The notes below the pieces were generated by a model. It ran no database searches and was not told where the DNA came from. It saw only the letters and a list, made by a program, of their open reading frames with translations. From positions 13,406,708 through 13,470,707 of the forward strand of contig OY829329.1 in NCBI GenBank assembly GCA_963691655.1: a DNA stretch of 64,000 nt. The letters run 5' to 3'. A program made the translations under genes and the position numbers. Origin of the DNA: Toxonevra muliebris. Its lineage: Eukaryota; Arthropoda; Insecta; Diptera; Pallopteridae. Positions 1-10,659 of this stretch are shown here, piece by piece; positions within the stretch are counted from its first letter, which is position 1; the number at the start of each line of letters is the position of its first letter.

Positions 1-290
1 CGGGGTTGCTCAGCATCACCTTCTCTTTTTGAATCCGGAACCAATCCTCATGTCAAAGAAAATAAATTAGATTTGGTCGCATAGAGTAACTAAGATTTCA
101 AATTTACTTGACTTTTTAGAAAAAAATCGATGGAAGTAAAAAATATTCAAAAACCGTCCAATAGATTTTATTTTCTACTTTTTTCCCATTCACTGGAAAT
201 TAATATAAAAAATTAGAAGAAAGTTTTCACATTTCGGGGGGGGAGGGGGGAGGTCAGAACCTCCAAAACCTCCCCCTAAATACGGCCTTG
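1..290 (-). mobile_element. hAT-like non-autonomous element, truncated by window start
   Basis: Read on the minus strand, this stretch matches the left part of the element at 29759-30773. It shares the terminus CAAGGCCGTATTTAGG, a G/C-homopolymer-rich subterminal block, and a common body with the same order of landmarks (an ATCGATGGAAGTAAAAAA-type block and a CGCATAGAGTAACTAAGATT-type block). The element ends at 290; the other end lies outside the window. The copies differ by scattered substitutions and small indels. Confidence 0.75.
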
Positions 291-1080
291 TATGAATGTA
301 TGTATGTATGTATGTGTGTCTATAAAGTTACACTCTTTGAATTTTGGAATTTCTCTTCAGTTTTCTTTCGTTGTCTTCTTTATTATTCGAAGGATTATTA
401 TAAACATATCACACTAATGTATTTCCATGGATTATAGAAGTATTTGTCGGGTAAGCTGAATAGTGAAGCTCTCGTCCATTCACTCTCTCTCTTTTTCCCC
501 CCGATTTTGACAATAAACCATCGGCCGTTAACTGGCGCAGGCGGCGGCGGCGGCAAGGGCGGACTGACCGTATGAGACTCTCCCTGACCAACCAAATACC
601 AAACAAACCATATAGCCAATACACTAGGGAAATCTTTGTAACAAAAATATTTTCACTTGTATTTCGACACGAGATTTAACAAACCTACAAACAAAAACAA
701 ACACTTTCATACAGACAGACATAAAAATATGTATGTTTTTTTTTTTATATAAGTAAGTGTATCTAAAAGTTATTTGTCTGTTTGTTTGAAAGTGTGTGTG
801 TGTGTGTAATGGAAAATGAAGAAGACTAAAAGGACATTGGCATTTTAAAGTGTTGGTCATTCACACACAAACTCACACACACACACATATGCATAAATAT
901 GTAGTGATACTTAGGTTGTTGTTAGACCAACATAAGGCAATCCAGCTCACACACACATGCACAAGGTGACCGGATCACAGTAAAATATTTACAAACACCT
1001 GTGTGCAAAACAATAGCAGTGAAATGAAATTTTAACTAACGAACACAATTTCTTCTTTTTTTTTTGTTGCCTAAAAAACA
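291..1080. other. Non-coding AT-rich spacer with simple repeats
   Basis: Contains a (TATG)n run at about 295-318 and CA/TG-rich patches near 790-960. A short GC-rich patch at about 520-600 gives overlapping short open frames on the minus strand with a run of Pro or Arg codons. None of these frames resembles a known protein and no splice context links them to the DIP gene. Confidence 0.5.
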
Positions 1081-3292
1081 GAACAAAAATCAGTTCAAAC
1101 TCTAGTTCTAAATTCTAATTAAAATTCGGATTAAATTCGGAAATACTGACCAGAAAACTCAGTTGAAAAATTGGTTCAAATTTAGACTAAAAATTAGACG
1201 GAAATTGAGATCCAAAATGGGTTGATATTCAGACCAGAGCTTTCACCAAAAGTAGACCAATATTCAAACTAAAAACCAACTAAAATTCGTACTAAAAGTA
1301 AAGTCAAAATTCTGACAAAAAGGAGACGTAAACTCAGGACGCATTTAGACCAAGACAGGACCGAAAATCAAGCCGTTATTCAAATCAAATCAAGACCGAA
1401 ATTCAGACCCAAATTCAGAACAAAAGTTTTGATGCAAATTCCGACCAAAAATTTGATCCAAATTCAGACCAAAATTTAGACCGAAAATCAGACTAAAATT
1501 CAAACGCAAACCCGACAAAAACTCAGTCTAATTTTAGACCAAGTGAAGTAACAAAACTTAGACCGATATACAGACTAGAGCACACATCAAAAATCAAACC
1601 AGAAATCGCACCCAAAATCAGATCAAAATTAGATAAAACTTTACACTAAGAGCAAACCAAAATTTAAAACGATATTAAGACCAGAAATCAGATCAATATT
1701 AAGACCAAAAATCACACCCAAACTCAGACAAAAAATTAGATCGATATTCAGACGAAAATCTCAGTTAAAATTCAGACCAAGAGGAGACCAAAAATCAAAC
1801 CGATATTCTTAAGTAAAATTCTGACGGAAATTCGAACCGAAAATTCGATCTAAAATTTAGACCAAGAGCAGAATAAAAATCAAAACAATATTCATATCAA
1901 AAACTTTGACCATATTTAAACCAAAAACCAGCCTCAAAATCAAATTAATCTTTAGACCAAAACTCAAATGAAAATTCAAACGAAAAACTGACCGAAAATT
2001 GGACCGATATCCAGACTAGAGCGCACATCAAAAATTAAACCAGGAATCGCACCTAAAATCAGATCAAAATTATATAAAAATATACATCAAGAGCAACCCA
2101 AAATTCAAAACGATATTGAGTCCAGAAATCACACTCAAACTCAGACAAAGCATTAGATCGAAATTAAGATGAAACCAAGCAGAAGAAAACTCAGTTTAAA
2201 TTCAGACCAAAAATTAAACCGATATTCATAACCAAAATTCTGACCAAACTCAGACCAAAAACCGGACTAAAACTCACGCTAAAAATCAGATTGAAATTAA
2301 GACCAAGTTCAGTACAAGAGAAAACAAAATTTCAAACTAATATTCATACTAGAGTTCACATCAAAAATCAGACCGATTGTAAGATAAGAAATCATACCAA
2401 AAATCTAACCAAAATTTGATAAAAAATTTAAACCAATGTAGATGAAAGCTTAAATCTACTTCAGACCAAGAGCAAGCCAAAATTCAAGAAGATATTAAGA
2501 CCAGAAATCAGACCAAACATCACACTCAAAATCAAACAAAAAATTAGCTCGAAATTCAGACAAAATCAAGGCAGACGAAAACTCTGTTTAAATTCAGACC
2601 AAGAGGAGATCAAAAATCAAACCAATTCAAAAAAAAAAATCAAATCGAATTCTGACCAAATTCAGATCCAAAAAAAATTAGCCAAATAAATAGTAAAACC
2701 AACATTCAGACCGAAACTCAAACTAAAATTCAAACACATAGCAGACAAAAACATAGTCTAATTTTATACCAAGCGAAGAAACAAAACTTAAACCGAGAGT
2801 ACAACTCACACGAAAAATTAGACCGATTATAAGACCAGAAATTGCACCAAAAATCAGATCAACATTTAGGCCAATGCAGACGAAAACTCAGTTTAAATTT
2901 AGACCAAGAGGAGACCAATACTGAAACGGATATTAAAACTCAAAACTCTGACCAAATTCAGACCAAGAACCAGCCCCAACTGTAGACTAAAATTTAGGCA
3001 AAAATGTAAATAAAAAACAAACGAAAACTAAGTTAAAATTCCAACTAAGATTGGAGTTCGACTGGTACTCAAACCACAAATTAGACCAATATTACGACTA
3101 AAAATCGCACCCAAACTCAGGCCAAAAATTAGATCGAAATTTAGACTAAAACTGAATCGAAATTCAGACCAAAAATCAAAATTCAGACTAAAAGTGAATT
3201 CAAATTCAGACCAAGAGCAGACCAAAAATTAATCAAAATTCAGACCGAAAATTCGACCAAAAATAGGACCTATTTCACAATAAATCTCAAAC
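1081..3292 (+). repeat. Degenerate ~12-bp repeat block 1 (CAGACCAAAAAT type)
   Basis: About 2.2 kb made of near-copies of a 10-13 bp unit such as ATTCAGACCAAA, AAATTAGACCGA and AATCAGATCAAA, all with the A-rich strand on plus. Higher-order copies are visible: a stretch beginning CAGACTAGAGC at 1571 recurs at 2012 (offset 441), and a more diverged one at about 2345. Minus-strand frames with repeated Phe, Leu, Asn and Ser are artefacts of the repeat. Confidence 0.85.
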
Positions 3293-3869
3293 CAATGATA
3301 CGCCAAAACAAACCCCGATAGCTCTCCTCAAAGGTTTTTGATTGATTTTATATCTCTTCGACCAGTTGAGCAAGATTACATTGAGACCTTGAAACTTATT
3401 GCACTGTGCAACAAAAATCATCTTTTCTAACCCAGATGAGGATTCAAAAGTATTCTGCATAAATTTTAGGCTGTGGATCAGGAATCCGTGATCAAAATCT
3501 GTAGTCTTCTTCTCTTCCTCTAACTAATTTTTTCTGAGGAATATTTTTTTCGAAGTAAGTTTTTTATTTTTCTCAACCGTTTGCTAGAGAGTTATGCTAA
3601 AAAATAAGGAGAAAGGGGTCTAGTGAGTTGGTAGTGTATGGATAAAAATTTTCAGAATTTTATAAAAACAGATTTCTCTCAATAGAAACCTTTTAATTTT
3701 TAAATATAGCTGCAGCCCCTATATTTATGAGTCTCATTTTTATGCAAACATAAAATATATTCCGACATTAACACTCCACACCCCTCCCTACCCCTATTTT
3801 TGGGTATTATATAAGCTCATTACCATATATGTGATCATACTAAGTAAGCGGTCCTGAAACCGACCGTAT
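3293..3869. other. Non-coding spacer, nothing recognised
   Basis: AT-rich sequence without ORFs, repeats or element ends that I can support. Confidence 0.4.
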
Positions 3870-4650
3870 AGTTTTAGAGGAAAATATTTCCCATTGAAAA
3901 ATAGTTGGAGTTACTGAAGGTCAAAACCATTTAAGCCAAATTTTGTATTATAAAATTAACCATCAAAATATCTTTACAGTGAACCAATAAGACAAAAAAT
4001 AACAAACTGAGAGCAAAAACGGGTTAAAAATTTTATAAGAGCAAAAGTGATATAAATTTATAACACAGCGCAAGAACGATGCAAGTAATAAGACTTGAAA
4101 TGAAAATGAAACAACTTAAAGTAAGAGCAAAAATGATATAATAATTCTTTCCGAGCAAAAAAGGAACAGTGACTTAAACCGTTTTTGCTCTGAATATATT
4201 TTGTTTCATTTTTGCTCTAAACGGCACTCGTGCCGCTTTTACTCTTAAAAAATTATATCACCTTTTTGTGAACTTAGAAGTTGTGCCGCTTTTGCTCTCA
4301 GTCTCTCAAATATTCTTCGAAGTAAATATTCTTTATTTGAAATTAGTTGGGGCCGCTAAGGTCAAAAGTATTTAAGTGCAATTTTTTTAAAGAAATATAA
4401 TCAATGAAGGTAAATTCTGCACATATTTTTCAATATTATTTTCAAACATGAAACTGTTAGAAAAAACAACAAAAATATTTGAGGGCCCTATTTAAGTCGA
4501 ACTTTTTCAATGAAATTAAATCTTGAAAAACTAAACAAAAAAAATAAAAACTATTTTCGAAGAAAATTTTGATTGAAAAAAATGAGTTCGGATCACTAAA
4601 GATCAAAACAACCCAAGTCCAACTTTTTTCCAAACAAAAAAAAAAAAAAA
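3870..4650 (+). repeat. Decayed tandem motif (GTTGGGGTCACTGAAGGTCAAAA type)
   Basis: A ~45-bp motif, roughly AAATAGTTGG then AGTTACTGAAGGTC then AAAACCATTTAAG, appears near 3897, 4345 and 4580, with a shorter relative near 4485. Another copy is at about 60457-60500, just after repeat block 4. Spacing is irregular and the copies are diverged, so this is an old array or scattered family. The MITE-like element at 4006-4302 sits inside it. Confidence 0.5.
4006..4302. mobile_element. MITE-like element with AGAGCAAAA terminal repeats
   Basis: The 17-bp ends at 4006-4022 (ACTGAGAGCAAAAACGG) and 4286-4302 are inverted copies with one mismatch. Further copies of AGAGCAAAA(A/G)CGGCAC in both orientations lie inside (near 4180-4250), so the element could fold back on itself. 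There is no coding capacity. I see no convincing target duplication, so the exact ends are uncertain. Confidence 0.5.
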
Positions 4651-4784
4651 CAGCGCTTCAAATTTGATCCTATTTTCTTCATGTCACTACAATTTTTTTG
4701 CACACATATGTACCATACCACATATTACATATTTATATATGTATGTATGTATGTATTTACTCTAAAAATTTACTAAATACTTAC

Positions 4785-4970
4785 TAGACTTTTCATGGGG
4801 TCCGTATTCACTTGGCACATATAACTACCCGAATCATTGAGCTGAACATGGGATATGTGAAGTTTCCAGGTGTTGTGGCCATTGTGTGTCACTGATAATC
4901 TGGGATTTAGTGACACCATATGGGTGTGAATGCCAAGTATTGCTTTGGAATCGGATTTAATCCAGGCAAC
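4785..4970 (-). CDS. DIP gene coding exon 3: second half of Ig domain 1
   Basis: The acceptor TATTTTCAG lies above 4970 and the donor CTA|GTAAGT has its GT at 4784-4783. Exactly 62 codons in phase 0 start VAWIKSDSKAILGIH and end NTDPMKSL. They carry the Ig core Trp, the tyrosine corner (DSGSY) and the second cysteine. The next exon should begin the C-terminal strand and Ig2. I did not find it between 1 and 4784, so that intron is longer than 4.7 kb. Confidence 0.92.
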
Positions 4971-7900
4971 CTGAAAATACAACAAGAACATGCATACATA
5001 TTAGAAAAGATAGAAAGAGAGAGAGAGTGAAAGAACAAATTTATACCTATGCATATAGAAATATACAGTGAAGCACATGGAAGCACACACACACACACAC
5101 ACATCTGCATACATACGAGTAGTACAACCAAAATGCCAACAAAGAAATTCACTTAAGTACATGTGAAGATTTTATGGCTTATTATTACATTAGTGGACGT
5201 AACGTATGCATAAACATACATACACACACACACACACATTTCACAAACACTTAGCTATACAGAAATGTATAAATTAGAACTTACATACGTACACACAAAT
5301 TACACCCTCACACATACATACACATAAACAATTATGTAGCATAATACATACATACTAAAACTAACTATCATTAATCCTTCTATCCATCCAGTTTTCTTCC
5401 TAATGTAAAAGTGTGAGTTGAATATGGTTTTTGCATTTATGGCTGGCTATCTTAACCCATTAGTTCCCCCCGCACACACACACACACTTTAACCACATTC
5501 CCTTTTCTAGCTTTCTTTTTTATCTTTATATTTTCATGCGTTAAATTATTAAATTTACAATTTTATTTACGGTATAACGAATATGTCAGAAATTTTTTTA
5601 TAGGTCAGTTCTTTTTCTTACAGTGAAGTAATAAAAAATAATTTGTGGTTTTTTATATTATTTCAAACAACTGCAGCAATAGCAATAAAATATATTCCTA
5701 CTATAAATAAAAGTTAAAACATGTGCATATAAATATTTCATGCACTTTAAGAAATGAAAATGGTGATGTGTAAAAATACCATAATAAAAGTAGTAAATTT
5801 ACAGTTTTTTTCTTGAAAAAATACACATGTGGTCAAAAACGCCTTGAAGTAAACCAAGCAAAAAAAAAAAAAAATTATTCAAATTTCTCATTCAGTTGTC
5901 AATTGTCTGTAAGAACATAACCCAAAGTATCGGGCATTACTAAAGTAATGCATAAAAATCCCTCTACTGTTTGTTATTTCACAACATAATCCCTTGGTGC
6001 TCGTTCAGTGCAAAGATGTCAAAAACAGCAAAGCCGACAAAGAAGGTAAAAATTTATCTTTAATTTTATATTTTCTGATGCAATTCATATTTTATTTGAA
6101 TTCATATCCTTTAAACCAACAAATTGCATTAAATGTTCAAGCAAAAACAATTGCGGTGCACATATTTTGAGGGTATGTATAGTGTCGCTAATTTTAAGTA
6201 ACGTTACCGACTGAAATTTTGGAAATTTGGTTTTTTAAGTTTATATTAGCAACTAATCGATTTTAATGTGTTAATTTTTTTTTGAGTATTCATAGTTTAC
6301 TTCAAAAAAATTATATTGAAATTATTTAAGTTCGCTATATATAGGGGGTAAATGCTTTAAAATATGTGTAACGTTACCGACTTTTTTTCCATAAATTCAA
6401 TGTACATTCACAGAAAGCTCTGAGCCGAGGTCAAAAAGACCAAAACTACGTCAAAAAGTTGAAGTCAAACCGTACAGATTACTGTCTGAATTGCCGACAA
6501 CAGTTAAGGTTTTGAAGGTATGGAGTGACGGCCCGCCGTCACAATTCAAAAATAAATACATGGCAGCGATGGTCCAATACCTCGAAACCAAGTTAGGCAT
6601 TAAAATAATTTGGAACTACTTTGCCACATCGCATGGTAAAGGTTGTGTCGACGGAATTGGAGCTACCGTCAAAACTGTCGTTCGCAAGCATATCAAAGCT
6701 CGTGATTGCTCCGTAAACAGTGCTGCAGATTTTATGAAAGCATTCAAGCTCACTCCATCAAAAATTCTTGTTGAAGAAGTGACAGATGCAGAATTTGAAC
6801 AAATTAATGATGATTTGGTCTCGGTTGCTGTATTTGCCGGCGCAAAAAATTTTTTTTTTCATTCAAAACTCCAAAAATCGCATGATTCGTGTAGAAAAGT
6901 AAAAAAAAAACAAAAAAAATATTTTCATTCATGGGGCCCCCTCATCAAATTTTCATAAACGACGATCTGAAAAATTTAAATTTATGAAAATTTTTTTTTT
7001 TCATCCAAAACTCCAAAAATCGCATGTTTCGTGGGGCCCCCCTTATCAAATTTTCATAAACGAAGATCTGAAAAATTTAAATTTTATGAAAAATTTTTTT
7101 TTCGTCCAAAACTCTTAAAATTACATAATTCGTGTAGAAAAGTAAAAACAAACCAGAAAAAAAATTTTCATCCAAGGACCCCCCGCCCCCCCTCATCAAA
7201 TTTTTAAAACGAAGATCTAATATACAGGAAAAATTAAGATCTTATGAATTTTTTTTTTTTCATTCAAAACTCCTAAAATTGCATGATTTGTGTAGGAAAA
7301 TAAAAATAAAAACAGAAAAAAAAATTTCATCCATGGGCCCCCCTTATCAAATTTTCAAAAAAAAAAAAAAACTACAATATAGACGAAAAATTAAAATTTT
7401 ATGAAAATTTTTTTTTCATCCAAAATTCCTAAAATTGCTTGATTCGTGTAGAAAGGTAAAAAAACAGGAAAAAAAAATTTCATCCATGGACCCCCCTTAT
7501 AAAATTTTCAACACGAAACCTGACCCGAAAAAAAAAATTTACAGATTCATGATCAGGGGTCCAAAATCAGATACTATTTTACCGTTTTACAGTCTTAATT
7601 AAAGGTATGTTGGGCTATAGTTTTCAAAAAGCTCCAGCTTGACTGAGATAGACTGAATATTTTTATGATCTGCGGAAAAGATTTGTTTTTTCTTTCTTGT
7701 CTTATATTTGGGCCGATTGACTTAGAACGCTTTCTACTAATTTTGAAATAATTTTAAAAGAAGGAATATCAGATATTTGGTTATAAAACTAAATAATAAA
7801 AATATTAAAAAGCCAAATTTGAAACCATGATTTTTTCCCGCTTTTGAACCACTGTGCACCCAGGAAATCGATTTTATTTTAAGAGAACAATTTATTTACT

Positions 7901-8972
7901 ATTTTATTGAACTATGAGAATATTTATTCTGTTAGAACAGTTATTGGGTACAGAATGGACCCCAAATTTGCACAATTTATTCAAGAAAATTTAAAAATTT
8001 GTAAATTTTCAATCACTCCTCAATCTTAAATTAAATAATATAATAACAAAATTTAAACGCAAATTTAGTACTCGATATTAAAACTAGCTGTGTGACAAAT
8101 TTAAAGAAAAACGGACCAAATCGATGTCCACACACTTTCTAGAAATCTAAGAACGATTCATTCTAAGATTTTCTCTATTATGTAGAACGCACCCGCACAC
8201 ATGCAAACATTCAATTACAGTAGGGATATTAAAACCTTTTCAAAAATATTTCATCATCATTAAGGCAACTTACTTTGTATTGCTCTAAATTGTTGACCAC
8301 ACATGTGAATGATATATCGCGACCCTGTGGCACTGTGATATTAGTCAACTGTGCCAAGAATTCTGGTTCTGCCTCATCTAGCTGATTGTGACCTGTAAAA
8401 TAGAGGGGGTGGGTTAGAATATTAAGAGTGCATATAAGTAAGTGAAGCACATGTGCATAAAAAAAGTGCAAAGGTGTAAATGTAAATTAACTTCTAGCGA
8501 CTACTGTCATCAAAAAGAGGATGAGCAAAAAAGAAAGACAAACAAAAAAATTTATAAAAATATATTTCAAACTAAAAAGTAATAGCAAATTTTATAAAAA
8601 AAAAGAAAAAAAAAAGAAGAAACAAAAAATATGCTAGCATGAATTACAAAATTAAAATAAAATACAAAATAAAAAAATTCTCGCAAAAAAATGCACTTTC
8701 AAATATTTGCGCACACATTTTAAAATTAAAAATTTCGTTGGCAAATGAACAAAAAAAAATATTCAAAAAAAAGAATAGACTAACCACACGCATGGATACA
8801 TATACAATGCACACACACACATGCACATATATATATATATATGTATATATCAACACTCACCTTGTGCAAACACCAGTGAGCTACTTCCGTTTCCGCTGTA
8901 ACCAGTGCCGGTGAGTAATAAAAAAATAACGCCCAACAAAGCGCTTACGCAGCATTTAACTTGCTCGCCCAT
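4785..8972 (-). CDS. DIP-family cell-surface Ig protein, 5' part (three exons, partial gene)
   Basis: This is a spliced gene read on the minus strand, with exons 8972-8861, 8392-8274 and 4970-4785. Joined, they give 139 residues: a hydrophobic signal peptide, a short linker and a complete first Ig V-type domain. Ig landmarks are the B-strand Cys (about residue 68, in SFTCVVNN), the core Trp (about 80, in VAWIKSD) and the D-x-G-x-Y-x-C motif (NDSGSYMC, Cys about 129), followed by NTDPMKSL. The ending NTDPM and the pattern NPRLSVTHN...TWKLHI are typical of insect DIPs, which pair with Dpr proteins in synaptic partner recognition; lachesin is a relative. Exon phases agree (1 between exons 1 and 2, 0 between 2 and 3, 0 after 3). 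Further Ig domains and the membrane anchor must lie below position 1. I cannot tell which DIP paralogue it is (a DIP-beta-like member is possible), so no symbol is given. Confidence 0.9.
6016..6850 (+). pseudogene. Transposon-like ORF remnant (WSDG...QFKN / ATSHGKG protein)
   Basis: An open frame from about 6395 to 6850 encodes VWSDGPPSQFKNKYM, NYFATSHGKGCVDGIGATVK and a mixed C-terminal part. The spacing of an acidic W-S-D-G...Q-x-K-N motif and a SHGKG..DG motif recalls RNase H-fold transposase-like proteins repeated in arthropod genomes; I cannot name the superfamily. A possible short first exon (ATG at 6016, donor AAG|GTAAAA at 6046) and an acceptor at 6412-6413 exist, but the frame they give does not match the conserved frame. 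It is therefore either a pseudogene with a frameshift or my splice guess is wrong. The C-terminus runs into the tandem array. It lies antisense inside a DIP intron. Confidence 0.45.
6198..6382 (+). repeat. Repeated 15-mer GTAACGTTACCGACT, two exact copies
   Basis: Exact copies lie at 6198-6212 and 6368-6382, 170 bases apart, upstream of the transposon-like ORF. The core GTAACGTTAC is a perfect palindrome, so it could be a protein-binding site of the element or a trace of a duplication. Confidence 0.55.
6850..7520 (+). repeat. Tandem array, five units of 101-158 bp
   Basis: Each unit contains a T-run, then CATTCAAAACTCC(T/A)AAAAT, then GCATGATTCGTGTAGAAAAG, an A-run, TTTCATCCATGGGCCCCCC and TTATCAAATTTTC. 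Unit starts (ATTCAAAACT and variants) fall at 6861, 7003, 7104, 7262 and 7418. The second unit lacks the middle part, which explains the short spacing. The array overlaps the end of the open frame upstream and gives it its false C-terminus. Confidence 0.8.
8274..8392 (-). CDS. DIP gene coding exon 2: first half of Ig domain 1
   Basis: The acceptor TTTTACAG lies just above 8392 and the donor AAA|GTAAGT has its GT at 8273-8272. The 119 bases plus one from exon 1 give 40 residues, beginning GHNQLDEAEPEF and ending VVNNLEQYK. It contains the sequon NIT and the first Ig cysteine. An Ig1 domain split just before VAW is the arrangement known from DIP and lachesin genes. Confidence 0.9.
8393..8860 (-). 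other. DIP intron 1 (468 bp)
   Basis: Short AT-rich intron bounded by GTGAGT and TTTTACAG on the minus strand. It contains a CA/TA microsatellite at about 8810-8850 and a long A-rich stretch at 8580-8770. No internal gene. Confidence 0.85.
8861..8972 (-). CDS. DIP gene coding exon 1: start codon and signal peptide
   Basis: The ATG at 8972-8970 opens 37 codons plus one base. The product starts MGEQVKCC and continues with a hydrophobic stretch (SALLGVIFLLLTG), then GNGSSSLVFAQ, which holds an N-glycosylation sequon. The donor is CAAG|GTGAGT, with its GT at 8860-8859. The lone last G joins GT of the next exon to make a Gly codon. This start is chosen because it directly precedes the signal peptide and the reading frame joins the Ig exon without a gap. 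Confidence 0.85.
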
Positions 8973-9500
8973 TGCCAATCTTTACTACTACTACTGCTAC
9001 TACTCTTCTGTATGTATGAACGTTAAAACGTGTGAAATATCCACGTGAGTCAAGCGAAAGTATAGAGTAAAGTGAGAAAGAGAGATGTAGCGAGTGAGTC
9101 AGCGAATGAATATGTAGAGTTCACAGCCCACAATCACCCAGCGCAAGCAAGTATGTTCTTTGTGTAGAATTCGAATTGTCGTCCGTTCACTCGTTTCGTT
9201 CGTTTGCCGGTGCCGGTGAATCCGGATGCCGACTCCAAACAAAACTCCAAAACAAAAAACACAAAAATCTTCTCAGGACACCATAGAGTCAGTGTAGTTG
9301 TTACTGCCTCACTTCTCGCTCTATTACTGCACGCCGTATGACTTAGAAGATGCTGCTGCTTCTGCTGGGCGCTGATTTTGATGCTACTGGTGTTGGTGTT
9401 GGTGTTGGCGCTGGTATTGGTGCTGGTCGTGGTGACGTTCCTAGTGTGGTTAATGTTGCACTCGAAACTTCTGCCATAAAAACCCAAATTAGTTCTGCAA
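8973..9500 (-). promoter_or_regulatory. Probable 5' leader or upstream region of the DIP gene
   Basis: This stretch precedes the start codon on the minus strand and is less AT-rich than its surroundings, with short triplet runs (AGT/GTA near 8985-9005; ACC/CAA types near 9360-9440). A possible splice acceptor (CATACATACAG) lies about 35 bases before the ATG, so the coding exon may be preceded by a remote 5' UTR exon, as is common in fly DIP genes. I see no TATA box or definable transcription start. The open frames here are low-complexity products of the triplet runs, not genes. Confidence 0.3.
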
Positions 9501-10659
9501 AGAATTTTAAAAGCAAACGAAACGTTTTTCTTTTATTACTTTGTAAAAAAATTTTTGTTATACATTTTTTTTTTTTTTTATTATTATTGCTACCTTTCTT
9601 TAGTTTTTTTTTATATATTTTTATTTATATTTTTATAAAATGTTTTCATTTAGTTGCAGCAAGAGTTGGTTACTTGCAACAGGAAAAAGCTTTTTCTACT
9701 ACTTCTTCCACACTGCTTCAACTTCTTTTATTTGATAATAATTTAGTTGCAAAAATATACTTTGCTTTCCCTAAGTGACATTAGTTGGTTGGGAGAGTAG
9801 AGGTAAGGGTAAAAGTAAGGGGGAAAAAGTTAAGGGCAAGGATGAGATAAGGGCAAAAGTAAGAGCAAACTGAGGGTAAGGCTAGAAGTAAAAGTGAGAA
9901 GTGGGTGACATCCTATGTTGTGGTCATGGTTGGTTTGTGAATATTATTTTTCATATCCTTTAAAATAGTCACTAAATAAATGGCATGCCATTTTACTTCT
10001 GCCCTCAACTCTCGTTCTCTCTCGTCTCCATTTATTTGTTCCATTCTGGTTAGGGATTTAAAAGAATCGCAAAAGTTTTCATTTTCGTTTTAGTTTTTAT
10101 TTTTTGTTTTTGAGTAAATAATTCCCCGGAATCGGAAACAATTGAGCGAAATTGTTGCTTGCACAAACGTTTGTTTCTTTGTTGGAAGAAAAACTTTTTA
10201 AGTCTTGATTAACTAAAAAAGTAAACGGGATTTGCGTTTAAATGATAAGTAAATCTTTTTATTGTTATTCTTGTTATTGTTGTGGTTATGAAATTAAATT
10301 AAAATTTTAAACGATTTAATTAATTTTTGAAAACAAAGAAGAAGTCCAATTCTATGTGTTGATAGAGAAAGAAGAATGAAACCTTACGAAGTTTCCAAAT
10401 TTGCTATAATACTTCAAAATAATTACGAAATTTTTCATGTGATTGAGCATATGATTTCAGTCCCGTTAAGTCGCCCGCCTAGGCTAAACTAGAAATTTTG
10501 GAGAAGACTTGAGAAAAACAGATTGCCATTAACCTTATTTGTTCTCAAAACGAAAATCACTTAAACCACAGTATCTAGATTTGGAAACTGACGGAAATCA
10601 CTTATGAAGTGACAATTAATGCGGAAAATTAATCCGCTTTTACCCAGGGACAAATTCTA
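9501..10659. other. Non-coding spacer with T-rich and purine-rich tracts
   Basis: A T-rich tract covers about 9520-9640. A purine-only-like tract at about 9795-9900 repeats AAGGGTAAAAGTAAGGG with variation. No supported gene; the open frames in 9350-9780 are low-complexity translations. Confidence 0.5.

Larger units (their letters stand above)
4971..8273 (-). other. DIP intron 2 (3.3 kb)
   Basis: Intron between Ig-domain exons 2 and 3, bounded by GTAAGT and TTTTCAG on the minus strand. It carries CA-type microsatellites (about 5085-5102, 5223-5240 and 5472-5487), the plus-strand transposon remnant at 6016-6850 and the tandem array at 6850-7520. From 7521 to 8273 I see only AT-rich sequence. 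Confidence 0.8.

Noticed and set aside
398..624. Overlapping minus-strand frames in a GC-rich patch, considered as a further DIP exon
   Set aside because: Sequence shows no Ig domain features and no in-phase acceptor; too little support.
9134..9778. ORFs on both strands near the DIP start (Thr/Asn-rich, Val/Gly-rich)
   Set aside because: Produced by triplet-like repeats; no link in frame or splice site to the signal-peptide exon.
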